NCBI RefSeq assembly: GCF_004216775.1
Contig: NZ_SGXF01000008.1
Span: forward strand, 62,500-110,801
DNA from: Cuneatibacter caecimuris
GTDB taxonomy: Bacteria > Bacillota > Clostridia > Lachnospirales > Lachnospiraceae
Direction: 5' to 3'
Length of the DNA: 48,302 nt
The notes under the pieces are model-generated. The model had not been told where the DNA came from. It did not search any database and saw nothing but the letters and a program-made list of their open reading frames with translations. This document shows positions 7,518-15,629 of this stretch, piece after piece. A program made the translations under genes and the position numbers. The first letter of the stretch is position 1. Each line of letters begins with the position of its first letter.

Positions 7518-8780
7518 ATGTATCTTTTTCAAAATGCCGTCCGGAACATATTCCGGAATAAGGGGCGCAATATTATTCTGGCATTGATTACTTTCCTGAT
7601 TATTTTTGCCGTTACGGTATCTTTTTTGATCAGCGGAAGCACAAAGTCAATTATCAGCAATGCCCGGGCGCAGTTTGGCAGCCAGGTCTTCATCGTATCC
7701 GCAGGCGCGAAGGAACCGGAACTGTCAGATTATCTGAAGTACGGGGAATCGGATCTGCTGCAGAAAATGGAACTTTCCATGAGGTCATACGGAAGGCTGG
7801 ACGGTCTCAGAGCCCTGGACGAGGAAATACCGGATGAAAATGCAAACGTAATCCTTGTGTCTACTTCCCGGACCGATTTGAGTGAAGAGTTCCGCAAGGG
7901 TCTGCGCAGCATTGCCCAGGGAAGCGCGCCGGAAAAAAAAGATGAATGTCTGGTCAGCGAAGACTTTGCCAAACTCAATGGTCTGTCCGTTGGTTCCCGG
8001 GTAAAGATTGCACCCGCCGGGACCGGAAAAGACGGGACAGCTGCGCTGACGGTTTCCGGCATCTACTCAGACAACTCGATAAACGGTACCGGAGGACAGG
8101 CGGGAATGCCCTTATATAACAGGAATAACGAAATGATAACCACGGCAGAAACCGCAATTGCAATAGACTTTATCGCAAACAGCACGGGACGGCAGTTTGA
8201 GGCTGCCTATTTTCTGAAAAATCCGGATTCGCTGGAAGATTTTGAAAAGGAATTACGGGATAAAGGCCTGCCCCCTGACTGCTCTGTTACAGTGAATGAA
8301 GAAGAATATAAGCAGGTTGTGGGCCCGGCGGAAAAACTGTCAAAAATCAGCAATATATTTTTGATGATTGTATTGGCTTTGGGCGCGGCTGTTTTGGTCC
8401 TGGTATCAGTAATGTCCATGCGTGAACGAAAATATGAAGTGGGCGTTTTGCGGGCCATGGGTATGAAAAAGGGGAATGTTATTCTCGGCATGCTTACTGA
8501 GACTGTCCTGATTACAGCAGTATGCCTGGCAATCGGCCTGGGCGGCGGAACAGCGGCTGCAGGGCCGGCGGCGGAGATCCTGACGCAGCAGACTGTGAAA
8601 ACCGGCCCGTCCGATTCAGGACAGGAAGAAAACTTTCAGACGGTTGAAATCCGCATGACTTCAGCCGCAGCTGTGGAAATCAGCCTGGTGGCGCTGGTGC
8701 TGGCAGGAATATCCAGCGCGGCAGGAATTCTGTATATCACCAGGTTTGAGCCCAATCGAATCCTGTCGGAACGAAATTAA
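7518..8780 (+). CDS. FtsX/MacB-type ABC permease, paralogue of the fused permease
   Basis: 420 residues: N-terminal helix (about 19-40), an outside domain of about 230 residues, and three C-terminal helices. It is clearly paralogous to residues 408-878 of the kinase fusion. Both share MYxFxNAxxNIxRNKGRNI at the start, KDECxVSxxFAxLNGL in the outside domain, the segment RERKYEVGVLRAMGMKKG, and LSERN at the C-terminus. That pattern suggests a tandem duplication giving the two halves of a heterodimeric membrane unit. GGAGGAGG precedes the ATG. The first transmembrane helix starts immediately, with no kinase domain attached, which suggests the kinase was added to the other copy. Confidence 0.9.
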   Translation: MYLFQNAVRNIFRNKGRNIILALITFLIIFAVTVSFLISGSTKSIISNARAQFGSQVFIVSAGAKEPELSDYLKYGESDLLQKMELSMRSYGRLDGLRALDEEIPDENANVILVSTSRTDLSEEFRKGLRSIAQGSAPEKKDECLVSEDFAKLNGLSVGSRVKIAPAGTGKDGTAALTVSGIYSDNSINGTGGQAGMPLYNRNNEMITTAETAIAIDFIANSTGRQFEAAYFLKNPDSLEDFEKELRDKGLPPDCSVTVNEEEYKQVVGPAEKLSKISNIFLMIVLALGAAVLVLVSVMSMRERKYEVGVLRAMGMKKGNVILGMLTETVLITAVCLAIGLGGGTAAAGPAAEILTQQTVKTGPSDSGQEENFQTVEIRMTSAAAVEISLVALVLAGISSAAGILYITRFEPNRILSERN

Positions 8781-8805
8781 ACACAAATTAAGGAGATATA
8801 ATATA

Positions 8806-9258
8806 ATGAAAAAATGTGCTTTGGTTATACTCACTGTGATTATGATGCTTTCTTTGGCTGCCTGTTCCGATAAGACGGCCGAAAGCGCCTCGGCTGCACA
8901 AAAAACAAAGAACACCCAAAGTCCTTCCGGAAATCAGAAATCAGATACGGCTTATAATCTTGACAATTTAATCGAGGCAGTAAAAAAGGCTGGCTGCATC
9001 AGCGGAGATCCTGCATCAATAGATGTGAAAGATATAGGAGCAGAAAAAGGAATCGCCTATGGAAATGTAGTGTTTCTGCAGTATGATCCATATACTTCAA
9101 ACGCTTATTTTGACGCCTATGATGCGAATCAGGTTATTCTGAACGGAAAAGCAGTAGAAATCGCTGCGATTAACGGTCCTTATTTTATGTTGTTTTTAGA
9201 CGGCAATGTGGATCAAAGTGCCGTAAAGGCATTTTATTCTCTGGGATTTGGAAGTTAA
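8806..9258 (+). CDS. Small secreted lipoprotein of the kinase/ABC cassette
   Basis: 150 residues with a lipoprotein signal peptide: MKK, hydrophobic run, lipobox LAAC with Cys20. A Ser/Gln-rich linker and a compact domain of about 90 residues follow. I do not recognise the domain. The start at 8806 has AAGGAGATATAATATA upstream; the frame upstream of it runs into the previous gene. Its place between the second permease and the response regulator suggests an accessory part of the transporter, or a ligand-binding or signal-presenting partner for the sensor. That role is an inference from position only. Confidence 0.8.
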   Translation: MKKCALVILTVIMMLSLAACSDKTAESASAAQKTKNTQSPSGNQKSDTAYNLDNLIEAVKKAGCISGDPASIDVKDIGAEKGIAYGNVVFLQYDPYTSNAYFDAYDANQVILNGKAVEIAAINGPYFMLFLDGNVDQSAVKAFYSLGFGS

Positions 9259-9285
9259 ATAATAACGATAAAGAGGAATGGATAA

Positions 9286-9963
9286 ATGCTTCTTTTAATC
9301 ATCGAAGACGACAGGGACCTTGCGGCATCAATGAAGAAAGGATTAGAGAAATACGGCTTCTATGTAGACGTATCTAATCTGGGAGCCGAAGGGGAAGAAA
9401 AGGCTTATGTAAATGAATATGATGTGATTCTGCTGGACCTTAACCTGCCAGATAAAGACGGAATAGAAATATTGCAATTTTTAAGAGAGTCCGGTATTGA
9501 AACGCCTGTGTTGATTATTTCAGCCCGGGATGAAATAGAGGAACGGGCTTTAGGGCTGGATCTGGGTGCGGATGATTATATTACCAAACCATTCCAGCTG
9601 CTGGAACTGCGGGCAAGAATTCAGGCTGTGGTACGCCGTTTCCATGGCCGTACAAACCCGGTCATTACCATCGGGGAACTGTCAATCAACCCGGCGACGC
9701 GCACTGCAGCGGCAAATGGAGTTCCAATCCTGCTGGCGCCAAAAGAGTTTGATATCCTTGAATACCTTGCACAGAAACACCCTGCAGTCACCACGGCGGA
9801 AGAGGTGGCAGAACATATCTATGATGAGAATTTTGATCCTTCTTCCTCAATTTTGAGGGTACATTTCAGCCGGCTGAAAAGAAAACTGGCTGACGGATGC
9901 GGCAGAGAAATACTGCAGAATATCCGAGGAAAAGGATACTGGCTGTGTGAAAAGCAAAGTTGA
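9286..9963 (+). CDS. OmpR/PhoB-family response regulator
   Basis: 225 residues. The receiver domain has the acidic pair in IIEDDR (residues 8-9), phospho-acceptor Asp51 (LLDLNLP), Ser79 in IISAR and Lys101 in TKPF. A winged-helix DNA-binding domain follows, with LAPKEFDILEYLAQ and the C-terminal ILQNIRGKGYWL hairpin. It is the last gene of the cassette and the only regulator in it, so it is the natural partner of the fused kinase (His179). The usual regulator-then-kinase order is reversed and the two are split by the transporter genes. Its likely target is the cassette promoter upstream of 4172. No terminator is visible before the following tRNA promoter. Confidence 0.93.
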   Translation: MLLLIIEDDRDLAASMKKGLEKYGFYVDVSNLGAEGEEKAYVNEYDVILLDLNLPDKDGIEILQFLRESGIETPVLIISARDEIEERALGLDLGADDYITKPFQLLELRARIQAVVRRFHGRTNPVITIGELSINPATRTAAANGVPILLAPKEFDILEYLAQKHPAVTTAEEVAEHIYDENFDPSSSILRVHFSRLKRKLADGCGREILQNIRGKGYWLCEKQS

Positions 9964-9993
9964 CCGTAATTTCAAAAAAATAATAAAAATCTG

Positions 9994-10022
9994 TTGACAA
10001 GTTTTTAGAACTATGATAATAT
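9994..10022 (+). promoter_or_regulatory. Promoter of tRNA-Leu(CAG), second copy
   Basis: -35 TTGACA (9994-9999), 17-nt spacer, -10 TAATAT (10017-10022). The flanking bases resemble the first copy's promoter, so promoter and tRNA were duplicated together. Confidence 0.88.
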
Positions 10023-10067
10023 AATCAACGTTGTACGGGAAGATGAAAGTCAAACGTGCAACGGTGC

Positions 10068-10152
10068 GCAGTTGTGGCGGAATTGGCATACGCGCATGAT
10101 TCAGGTTCATGTGAGCATAGCGCTCGTGCGGGTTCAAGTCCCGCCAACTGCA
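10068..10152 (+). tRNA. tRNA-Leu, anticodon CAG, second copy
   Basis: 85 nt, identical to the tRNA at 3925-4009 except for one variable-loop base (ATAG against ATAA). It has the same acceptor, anticodon and T arms, and no encoded CCA. With the first copy it brackets the kinase/ABC cassette as direct repeats about 6.1 kb apart. Confidence 0.95.
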
Positions 10153-10162
10153 CTACTTCGAG

Positions 10163-10195
10163 ACGCTGGATTTCCGTTGGAATCCAGCGTTTTTG
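10163..10195 (+). terminator. Terminator of tRNA-Leu(CAG) copy 2
   Basis: Stem CGCTGGATT (10164-10172) with AATCCAGCG (10181-10189), loop of 8, then TTTTT. It differs in sequence from the terminator of copy 1, so the duplication ends within or just after the tRNA. Confidence 0.88.
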
Positions 10196-10269
10196 TCGTC
10201 AAACTGGAAGAGTATTTTGGGAATTCCAGATGAAAAACGTCGTTTTTCCGTGGAGAATAAGGGCATAAT

Positions 10270-10641
10270 ATGAAGGTATTGTTTCAATTTCTGGTGATAT
10301 TGGTTTTTTCCCTGGCAGGGGAACTGCTCCATATAGTGATTCCTTTACCGGTGCCGGCCAGCGTATACGGCCTGATCCTGCTGTTTGTCTGCCTTTTGCT
10401 GAAGGTTGTAAAGCTTTCTCAGATAGAGGACGCCGCGGATTTTTTGCTGCAGATTATGCCGGCTCTGTTTATTGCGGCGGCGGTAAGCCTGATGACCATT
10501 TGGGATACGGTTCTACAGAGTCTGGTCCCTTTGCTTGTGATCGTGCTGGTCAGCACAGTGGCGGTCATGGCAGTGACGGGGCGGACGGCGCAGTGGATGA
10601 TCCGCAGGAAGGAAGAGAGGCGGGAGAAAGAGAATGAATGA
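10270..10641 (+). CDS. CidA/LrgA family holin-like membrane protein
   Basis: 123 residues with four hydrophobic helices (about 3-21, 27-46, 58-78, 84-106) and a basic C-terminal tail rich in Arg, Lys and Glu. The N-terminal half contains the GELLHIVIPLPVPASVYG stretch typical of CidA/LrgA. Such proteins pair with an LrgB-type partner and have been linked to murein hydrolase control, pyruvate or organic acid transport and cell lysis. The partner gene follows with an 8-nt overlap. Whether it acts in lysis or transport cannot be told from the sequence. Confidence 0.88.
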   Translation: MKVLFQFLVILVFSLAGELLHIVIPLPVPASVYGLILLFVCLLLKVVKLSQIEDAADFLLQIMPALFIAAAVSLMTIWDTVLQSLVPLLVIVLVSTVAVMAVTGRTAQWMIRRKEERREKENE

Positions 10642-11335
10642 AATGTTTCTGCAGTCTTCATTTTTTGGATGTACTCTGTCTCTGGGCTGTTATTGGGTCG
10701 GTACAAAGATTGCAAAGCGGTTCCCCTATACGGTATGCAACCCGCTGCTCATAGCCTCGGCGCTGGTGATCGGGACGCTGTGCCTGCTTGGGATTGATTT
10801 TCAGACTTATGATCAGAGCGCAGGATTTCTGACCTGGCTCCTCACGCCGGCCACGGTGTGCCTGGCAGTGCCCATGTACCGGAAAGTCAGCGTATTAAAG
10901 AAAAATATCTGGGCCATACTCGGAAGCCTGGCGGCGGGCTGCGCAGCCGGGGCTGTGTCAGTTCTGGGTTTGTGCCTGGTGTTTCATACATCAAAGGAAA
11001 TTTATGCTTCTCTGCTTCCAAAATCAATTACCACAGCTATCGCCATGGGAGTTTCAAAGGAAATCGGGGGGATTTCCACTCTCACAGTTGGAGTGGTGGT
11101 GTTTACCGGCCTGTTGGGGGCGGTGCTGGCAAAAACAGTATGCCGTGTGTTCCGTATCACCCATCCGGTGGCGGTGGGCCTGGCCTGCGGCAACGCGGCT
11201 CATGCCATCGGCACCAGCAAGGCGCTGGAGATCGGAGAAGTGGAAGGTGCGATGAGCAGCCTTGCAATCGTAGTGGCCGGTATATTTACAGTGGTATTGG
11301 CGCCTCTTATGGCGATGCTGCCATTCTGGCCCTGA
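10634..11335 (+). CDS. LrgB/CidB family membrane protein
   Basis: 233 residues, hydrophobic throughout. It has the conserved core LLPKSITTAIAMGVSKEIGG and, near the C-terminus, GLACGNAAHAIGTSKALE, both typical of LrgB/CidB. It overlaps the CidA-like gene by 8 nt, so the two are co-translated and probably form one membrane complex. The next gene, sufC, starts 30 bases downstream with its own ribosome site, so readthrough into the Fe-S pair is possible. Confidence 0.92.
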   Translation: MNEMFLQSSFFGCTLSLGCYWVGTKIAKRFPYTVCNPLLIASALVIGTLCLLGIDFQTYDQSAGFLTWLLTPATVCLAVPMYRKVSVLKKNIWAILGSLAAGCAAGAVSVLGLCLVFHTSKEIYASLLPKSITTAIAMGVSKEIGGISTLTVGVVVFTGLLGAVLAKTVCRVFRITHPVAVGLACGNAAHAIGTSKALEIGEVEGAMSSLAIVVAGIFTVVLAPLMAMLPFWP

Positions 11336-11365
11336 GGCCGCAGATAAAAGGGAAAGGAGTCAAAC

Positions 11366-12097
11366 ATGTTAAGACTGGAGCATGTGACATTTGACGTAAA
11401 AGACGGTAATCAAGAAAAAGGCATCCTGAGGGATGTGAGCCTGACTGTGGAGGATAAAAAATTTGTAGCCATTACAGGGCCCAATGGAGGAGGTAAATCC
11501 ACCCTGGCAAAAGTGATTGCCGGAATTGAAAAACCTACCTCGGGCAGGATTTTTCTGGACGGCACGGATATCACTGACTGGAGCATCACAGAGCGGGCCA
11601 GGGCGGGAATCAGTTTTGCTTTTCAGCAGCCGGTCCGCTTTAAAGGGGTGACGGTGAAGGATCTGATCACACTTGCGGCAGGAGAGCGGATCAGCACCGC
11701 AGGCGCCTGCGAATATCTCTCGGAAGTGGGGCTGTGCGCCCGGGATTATATCAACCGGGAGGTAAACGCCTCTCTTTCAGGCGGCGAGCTGAAGCGGATT
11801 GAGATCGCCACGATCATCGCCAGGCAGACAAAGCTTTCTTTATTTGACGAGCCGGAAGCAGGTATTGATTTGTGGAGCTTTCAGAATCTGATCCAGGTGT
11901 TTGATAAGATGCACAGGGAGATTCAGGGGACCATTCTGATTATTTCCCATCAGGAGAGAATCCTGAATATTGCGGATGAAATCGTTGTGATAGCGGACGG
12001 GCAGATACGGAAAACCGGAACAAAGGATGAGATCCTGCCGGAACTGCTGGGACAGGCAGGCACAGTGAACTGCCGCTATATGAAGGAGGCAGAGTGA
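11366..12097 (+). CDS. sufC: Fe-S assembly ATPase SufC (SmsC type)
   Basis: 243 residues. This cytosolic ABC-type ATPase drives Fe-S cluster formation on SufB and has no membrane role. Walker A GPNGGGKST (38-46), Q-loop AFQQPVRF, the SufC-type signature LSGGELKR (137-144), Walker B LSLFDEPEAGIDLWS (158-172), and the switch His in IISHQ. The EPEAGIDLWS form is the one I associate with the two-gene minimal SUF-like system of anaerobes. AAAGGAG lies 7 bases before the ATG. Its stop overlaps the sufB start (TGATG), so the two are translated together. No SufD, SufS, SufU or SufE gene adjoins. Confidence 0.92.
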   Translation: MLRLEHVTFDVKDGNQEKGILRDVSLTVEDKKFVAITGPNGGGKSTLAKVIAGIEKPTSGRIFLDGTDITDWSITERARAGISFAFQQPVRFKGVTVKDLITLAAGERISTAGACEYLSEVGLCARDYINREVNASLSGGELKRIEIATIIARQTKLSLFDEPEAGIDLWSFQNLIQVFDKMHREIQGTILIISHQERILNIADEIVVIADGQIRKTGTKDEILPELLGQAGTVNCRYMKEAE

Positions 12098-13014
12098 TGG
12101 ACCAGATCGCGAAGGAAATGCTGGCGCAGGTTGCGGACCTGCATGAAGTTCCGGAAGGGGCTTATAATATCCGTGAAAACGGGAAATCTGCGGCCAGAAA
12201 TACCACGGCCAATATAGATATTGTGACAAAAACAGATGTGTCCGGCATTGATATCAATATTAAATCCGGAACGAAACGCGAGAGCGTCCATATCCCTGTG
12301 ATCATCAGTGAGACGGGGATGAAGGAAGTGGTCTATAACGATTTTCATATCGGGGACGACTGCGATGTGACGATTATCGCGGGCTGCGGAATCCATAACT
12401 GCGGAAACCAGGACGCGCAGCATGACGGCGTGCACAGCTTTTTCGTGGGTAAAAACTCTGTTGTCCGCTATGTGGAGAAGCATTACGGCGAGGGAGACGG
12501 GAACGGGGAGAGAATTATGAATCCCCAGACTGTTGTGTATTTAGGGGAAAACAGTTACATGCAGATGGAGGCCACACAGATTAAAGGCGTAGATTCCACA
12601 AAACGCCAGACAATAGCGCATTTGGAGAAGAACGCGAAACTGGTGATAAAAGAAAAGCTCCTGACACACGGGCATCAGGACGCTGTATCGGAATTTGAGG
12701 TGGATCTGGACGGAGAGGGGTCCTCAGCAAATGTGGTGTCCCGATCTGTGGCAAAGGAACAGTCCACGCAGCTGTTTATCAGTAAAATCAGGGGAAACAA
12801 CCGGTGCGCCGGGCATTCTGAATGTGATTCCATCATCATGGGCGATGCCAAAATCAGCGCTGTGCCGGAGATCACGGCGAATCATCCGGACGCGGCGCTG
12901 ATTCATGAGGCGGCTATCGGCAAGATTGCCGGGGATCAGATCATTAAGCTCATGACCCTGGGGCTGACAGAAGCAGAGGCGGAAGCCCAGATTGTCAACG
13001 GCTTCCTGAAGTAA
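12097..13014 (+). CDS. sufB: Fe-S scaffold SufB/SufD family protein (SmsB type)
   Basis: 305 residues, shorter than classical SufB (about 470-495). It holds the beta-helix core and the C-terminal helical part. Residues corresponding to known SufB functional ones are visible: Cys243 in SECDSIIMG, and His270-Glu271 in IHEAAIGKI. The C-terminal AQIVNGFLK matches the family. With SufC it makes a self-contained two-gene SUF-like unit. I took the ATG at 12097 rather than the in-frame GTG at 12094: AAGGAGG lies 8 bases before the ATG, and the ATG overlaps the sufC stop. The 3' end overlaps the convergent subtilase gene by 20 bases. Confidence 0.92.
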   Translation: MDQIAKEMLAQVADLHEVPEGAYNIRENGKSAARNTTANIDIVTKTDVSGIDINIKSGTKRESVHIPVIISETGMKEVVYNDFHIGDDCDVTIIAGCGIHNCGNQDAQHDGVHSFFVGKNSVVRYVEKHYGEGDGNGERIMNPQTVVYLGENSYMQMEATQIKGVDSTKRQTIAHLEKNAKLVIKEKLLTHGHQDAVSEFEVDLDGEGSSANVVSRSVAKEQSTQLFISKIRGNNRCAGHSECDSIIMGDAKISAVPEITANHPDAALIHEAAIGKIAGDQIIKLMTLGLTEAEAEAQIVNGFLK

Positions 13015-14752
13015 TCTGCCGGTAGAAGCTGTTCTGCAGGCACAATGTCCCATAGCCCACCTGCGGGTTTGGATAATTCTGGATTCCTGTGAGGGGTCTG
13101 GCTCCATAGCGGAGCCAGGCCTTTATTTTTTCTCCATAGAGAAAAGGGTCGTGATTTTGAAGGATTCCCCATTCCATCATTAACGCTGCGCTGCCGGTTA
13201 CAAAAGGCGTGGCAAAGGAGGTGCCGGTATAGGATAGGTATCCGCCGCCGGGAGCGGGAGCCGTGATTTCTACCCCGGGAGCCGCCAGATCAGGTTTAAC
13301 CAGATTGGTCTGGCGGGTGAAGCCTCTGCCGGAAAACGGCGCATAGGAGTGATAACGGCTGTCGTAGGCTCCCACTGAAATTGCCGCGCCGGAGGTGGAG
13401 GGGATGGTCAGCGTGATGTCCGGCGTGGGGAGCAGGAAACGGGTGGAGGAACTGCGCACGCTGCTGCCAGGCAGCCAGAGATCGAATCTTCCGGCGACAA
13501 TACGGCGTGGAATGAGCTGTATTTTCCATACGCCGCTGTCAATATAGGTATCGTCCGGCAAAAAATCCATGAAAATTTCCTGAGAGATCTGATAAGGGGA
13601 GGGCTCTCCATAATAGATCAGCAGCCTGGTCCGCCCCACGACGAAGGAGGAGGCGCCCTGAATTTGCCGGAACGGCCCCACAGTTACGCCTGCGGGGGAA
13701 AGAAGCTGGACTTCAAATTCATCCACATAGGATTTCCAGATCTGCAGGTCCAGAGAGGGCTGATAGGGGCCCACGCTCAGATCGATGGTAATAGCCTGGG
13801 CGGAGAGCTGTCCGGAGACATGGCCTCCGGAAGTCCCTTCGTTTCCGGTGCCGATACATACGCTGCATTTCCAGAAGCCGGACACAATATCCAGATAGGT
13901 TTCCAGAAGGGAACTGCCGTCATGTGAACCATAATTGTTGCCGAAGCTGAGGTTCAGGGCGAGAGGCATGCGCAAAGAGGCTGCCCTCCGTACCGCGAAA
14001 TCAATTCCCATCATCAGTTCCGTGGTTCGGGGAAAGGTCTGCTCAGGAGAAAGGCCAGGAGGGCGGCCCAGCTTGACAATCAGCAGGTCGGCTTCCGGAG
14101 CCACGCCCTGATATAACCCATTTTCCGCTCTTCCGTTGCCGGCAGCGATTCCCGCCACTCCTGTGCCGTGTCCGGAGGTATCGGCAGAAGGCTGTAATTC
14201 AGAAGAATCTCCCCGGAGAATTGCGTCCAGATCGGCTTTGGAAAACAGGGAACCCACAGGATATCCTTCCGGCGGCCGGCCGGGTACTGTCTGATCCCAG
14301 TATTCCAATACCCTGCTGCTGCCGTCAGGATTGCGGAAATCAGGATGGGCATAGTCAAGGCCGGAATCAATGACAGCCACCAGCACGCCCCGCCCGGTGA
14401 GTCCATAGGGAGGCTGGTACATCGGAGGGATACAGGAGGCCGCCACGCCGCCGTCCGCGGCGAAAAACAGCCGTTTTGGTTTTTCTACATAGATGATCTC
14501 CGGGAGCGCAGAAACCGGGTCGATCAGCTGCTGGGGCAGGCGCAGAATTGCGAAACCGCCCAGCAGAGGGGTGGCCTGAACTTCCGGAAAACCGGCCAGA
14601 AGCGGCTGCAGTTCCCCGATATAGCGGATGATGACTTCCCATTCCTGAAGCAGCGGGTCAAAGCCTACATTGAGCTGAAGGGATTTTTCCCGGTAGGGTT
14701 CAGGAGTCTGCAGCGCCAGATTGAGCAGATTTTCCAGCTTTTGATTGTCCAT
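12995..14752 (-). CDS. S8 family subtilisin-like serine protease (Csp-like)
   Basis: 585 residues. The full catalytic triad is present: Asp129 (VAVIDSGLD), His195 (SGHGTGVAG), Ser512 (YTGTSFATP), with the oxyanion Asn304 (GTGNEG). About 100 residues precede the Asp. An insert of about 150 residues (roughly 320-470) lies between the oxyanion Asn and the Ser block, as in the Csp germination proteases, where a jelly-roll domain sits. No signal peptide is visible, so a cytosolic or spore-related location is more likely than secretion. An ATG at 14770 is an alternative start; I prefer 14752 because MDNQKLENLL fits a natural N-terminus. Its target is unknown. Confidence 0.88.
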   Translation of the reverse strand: MDNQKLENLLNLALQTPEPYREKSLQLNVGFDPLLQEWEVIIRYIGELQPLLAGFPEVQATPLLGGFAILRLPQQLIDPVSALPEIIYVEKPKRLFFAADGGVAASCIPPMYQPPYGLTGRGVLVAVIDSGLDYAHPDFRNPDGSSRVLEYWDQTVPGRPPEGYPVGSLFSKADLDAILRGDSSELQPSADTSGHGTGVAGIAAGNGRAENGLYQGVAPEADLLIVKLGRPPGLSPEQTFPRTTELMMGIDFAVRRAASLRMPLALNLSFGNNYGSHDGSSLLETYLDIVSGFWKCSVCIGTGNEGTSGGHVSGQLSAQAITIDLSVGPYQPSLDLQIWKSYVDEFEVQLLSPAGVTVGPFRQIQGASSFVVGRTRLLIYYGEPSPYQISQEIFMDFLPDDTYIDSGVWKIQLIPRRIVAGRFDLWLPGSSVRSSSTRFLLPTPDITLTIPSTSGAAISVGAYDSRYHSYAPFSGRGFTRQTNLVKPDLAAPGVEITAPAPGGGYLSYTGTSFATPFVTGSAALMMEWGILQNHDPFLYGEKIKAWLRYGARPLTGIQNYPNPQVGYGTLCLQNSFYRQITSGSR

Positions 14753-14818
14753 AAAAAATCCTGCCTGCATATTCCTTGTTGCAGGATATGCGGCAGGAAA
14801 AAAAATATGCAGACCGCC

Positions 14819-15265
14819 TCAGCTGCTCATAGAGGCCAGAATCTGATTGACAAGTTTACCGTCAGCGCGGCCCTTTACCCGGGGCATCAGTTCTTTCATA
14901 ATACGGCCCTTATCTTTCGGGCCAGGCGTTTCAATCTGAAGAATCTCCAGCACTTCCAGAATAACAGCGCGGATCTCCTCCTCATTCATGAGCCTGGGGG
15001 CAAATTCCTGGTAAACAGAAATGCGCAGCCGGCACTGTTCAATAATGTCCGTCCGTTCCGCCGGAGTGGTATCCAGCGTTTCCTGAGTCTGTTTGATCTC
15101 CTTGAGTACAACCGAGTTCTCCTCATCCTCCGTAAGATCACGCCGGACGTCAATGGCAGCATTCTTCAAAACAGAAAGCAGCATAGAACAAGCATCCTTC
15201 CGTGCCCTGTCCCCAGACTTCATAGCAGAAACCATAGCCGCCCGCACAATATCAATTTTAGACAT
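14819..15265 (-). CDS. GatB/YqeY family protein
   Basis: 148 residues, all predicted helical, about the usual length for YqeY. The domain resembles the tail of the GatB amidotransferase subunit. Stand-alone members have unknown function, perhaps tRNA-related. Visible family features are the N-terminal stretch RKDACSMLLSVLKNA and the C-terminal KDKGRIMKELMPRVKGRADG. The ATG at 15265 has AAGGAGG upstream; the GTG at 15274 is too close to that site. It is followed after about 66 bases by the subtilase gene on the same strand. It is divergent from dgt. Confidence 0.88.
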   Translation of the reverse strand: MSKIDIVRAAMVSAMKSGDRARKDACSMLLSVLKNAAIDVRRDLTEDEENSVVLKEIKQTQETLDTTPAERTDIIEQCRLRISVYQEFAPRLMNEEEIRAVILEVLEILQIETPGPKDKGRIMKELMPRVKGRADGKLVNQILASMSS

Positions 15266-15421
15266 AATCCTCACTCCTCCTTATGACAATATAAACCGGG
15301 TATAGCACAGCAAGAAAAAAAAGTCAAGGCAGCAAACAAAAATATTTGCAATTCCAGTCATATTCCAGTCATCGAAAACATATTCTATAGACAGGAAAGT
15401 ATAGATTCCCACCGGGGTTTA

Positions 15422-15430
15422 TGATATAAT
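15422..15430 (+). promoter_or_regulatory. Extended -10 promoter for the dgt-dnaG-rpoD operon
   Basis: TGATATAAT, an extended -10 (TGn before TATAAT at 15425-15430). The -35 at the right distance is weak (TAGATT). It implies a leader of about 190 bases, which contains the palindromic element at 15454-15518. Confidence 0.55.
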
Positions 15431-15453
15431 GTCCAAAAAGGCATGAGCAGTGC

Positions 15454-15518
15454 GAAAAGAGGCAATTTCAAAGCTGCGTTGTGCTCGCACAAAAGCAGAT
15501 TTGAAACTGCCTCTTTTC
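15454..15518. repeat. 65-bp near-complete palindrome in the dgt leader
   Basis: Arms of about 19 nt (15454-15472 and 15500-15518) match with one mismatch, and the centre can fold further (CTGCGTTGTG against CACAAAAGCAG). The sequence after it (15520-15580) repeats GAGCG and CGAAGC motifs. It has no long T-tract, so it is a poor terminator. It resembles a MITE or a mobile-element end more than a known riboswitch. Only one copy is in the window. The rest of the 15266-15629 gap shows no other gene. Confidence 0.65.
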
Positions 15519-15629
15519 ATAGGGCGAAGCCCGTGAGCGAGATGGAGCGAAGCGGAATCGAGCGGCACTGCGGAGCAGCAGTACGCCCCCGCCCCAGCAG
15601 AGCCCGCCAACCGGTGAAGGAGGAGTCAA

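Noticed and set aside
14757-14795. Inverted repeat-like GCAGG stretches upstream of the subtilase gene
   Set aside because: The arms are short and overlap, and no orientation gives a convincing terminator or operator.
14345-15286. Long plus-strand frame of 313 residues over the subtilase and YqeY genes
   Set aside because: It lies antisense to two clear protein-coding genes and has no recognisable domain or ribosome site.
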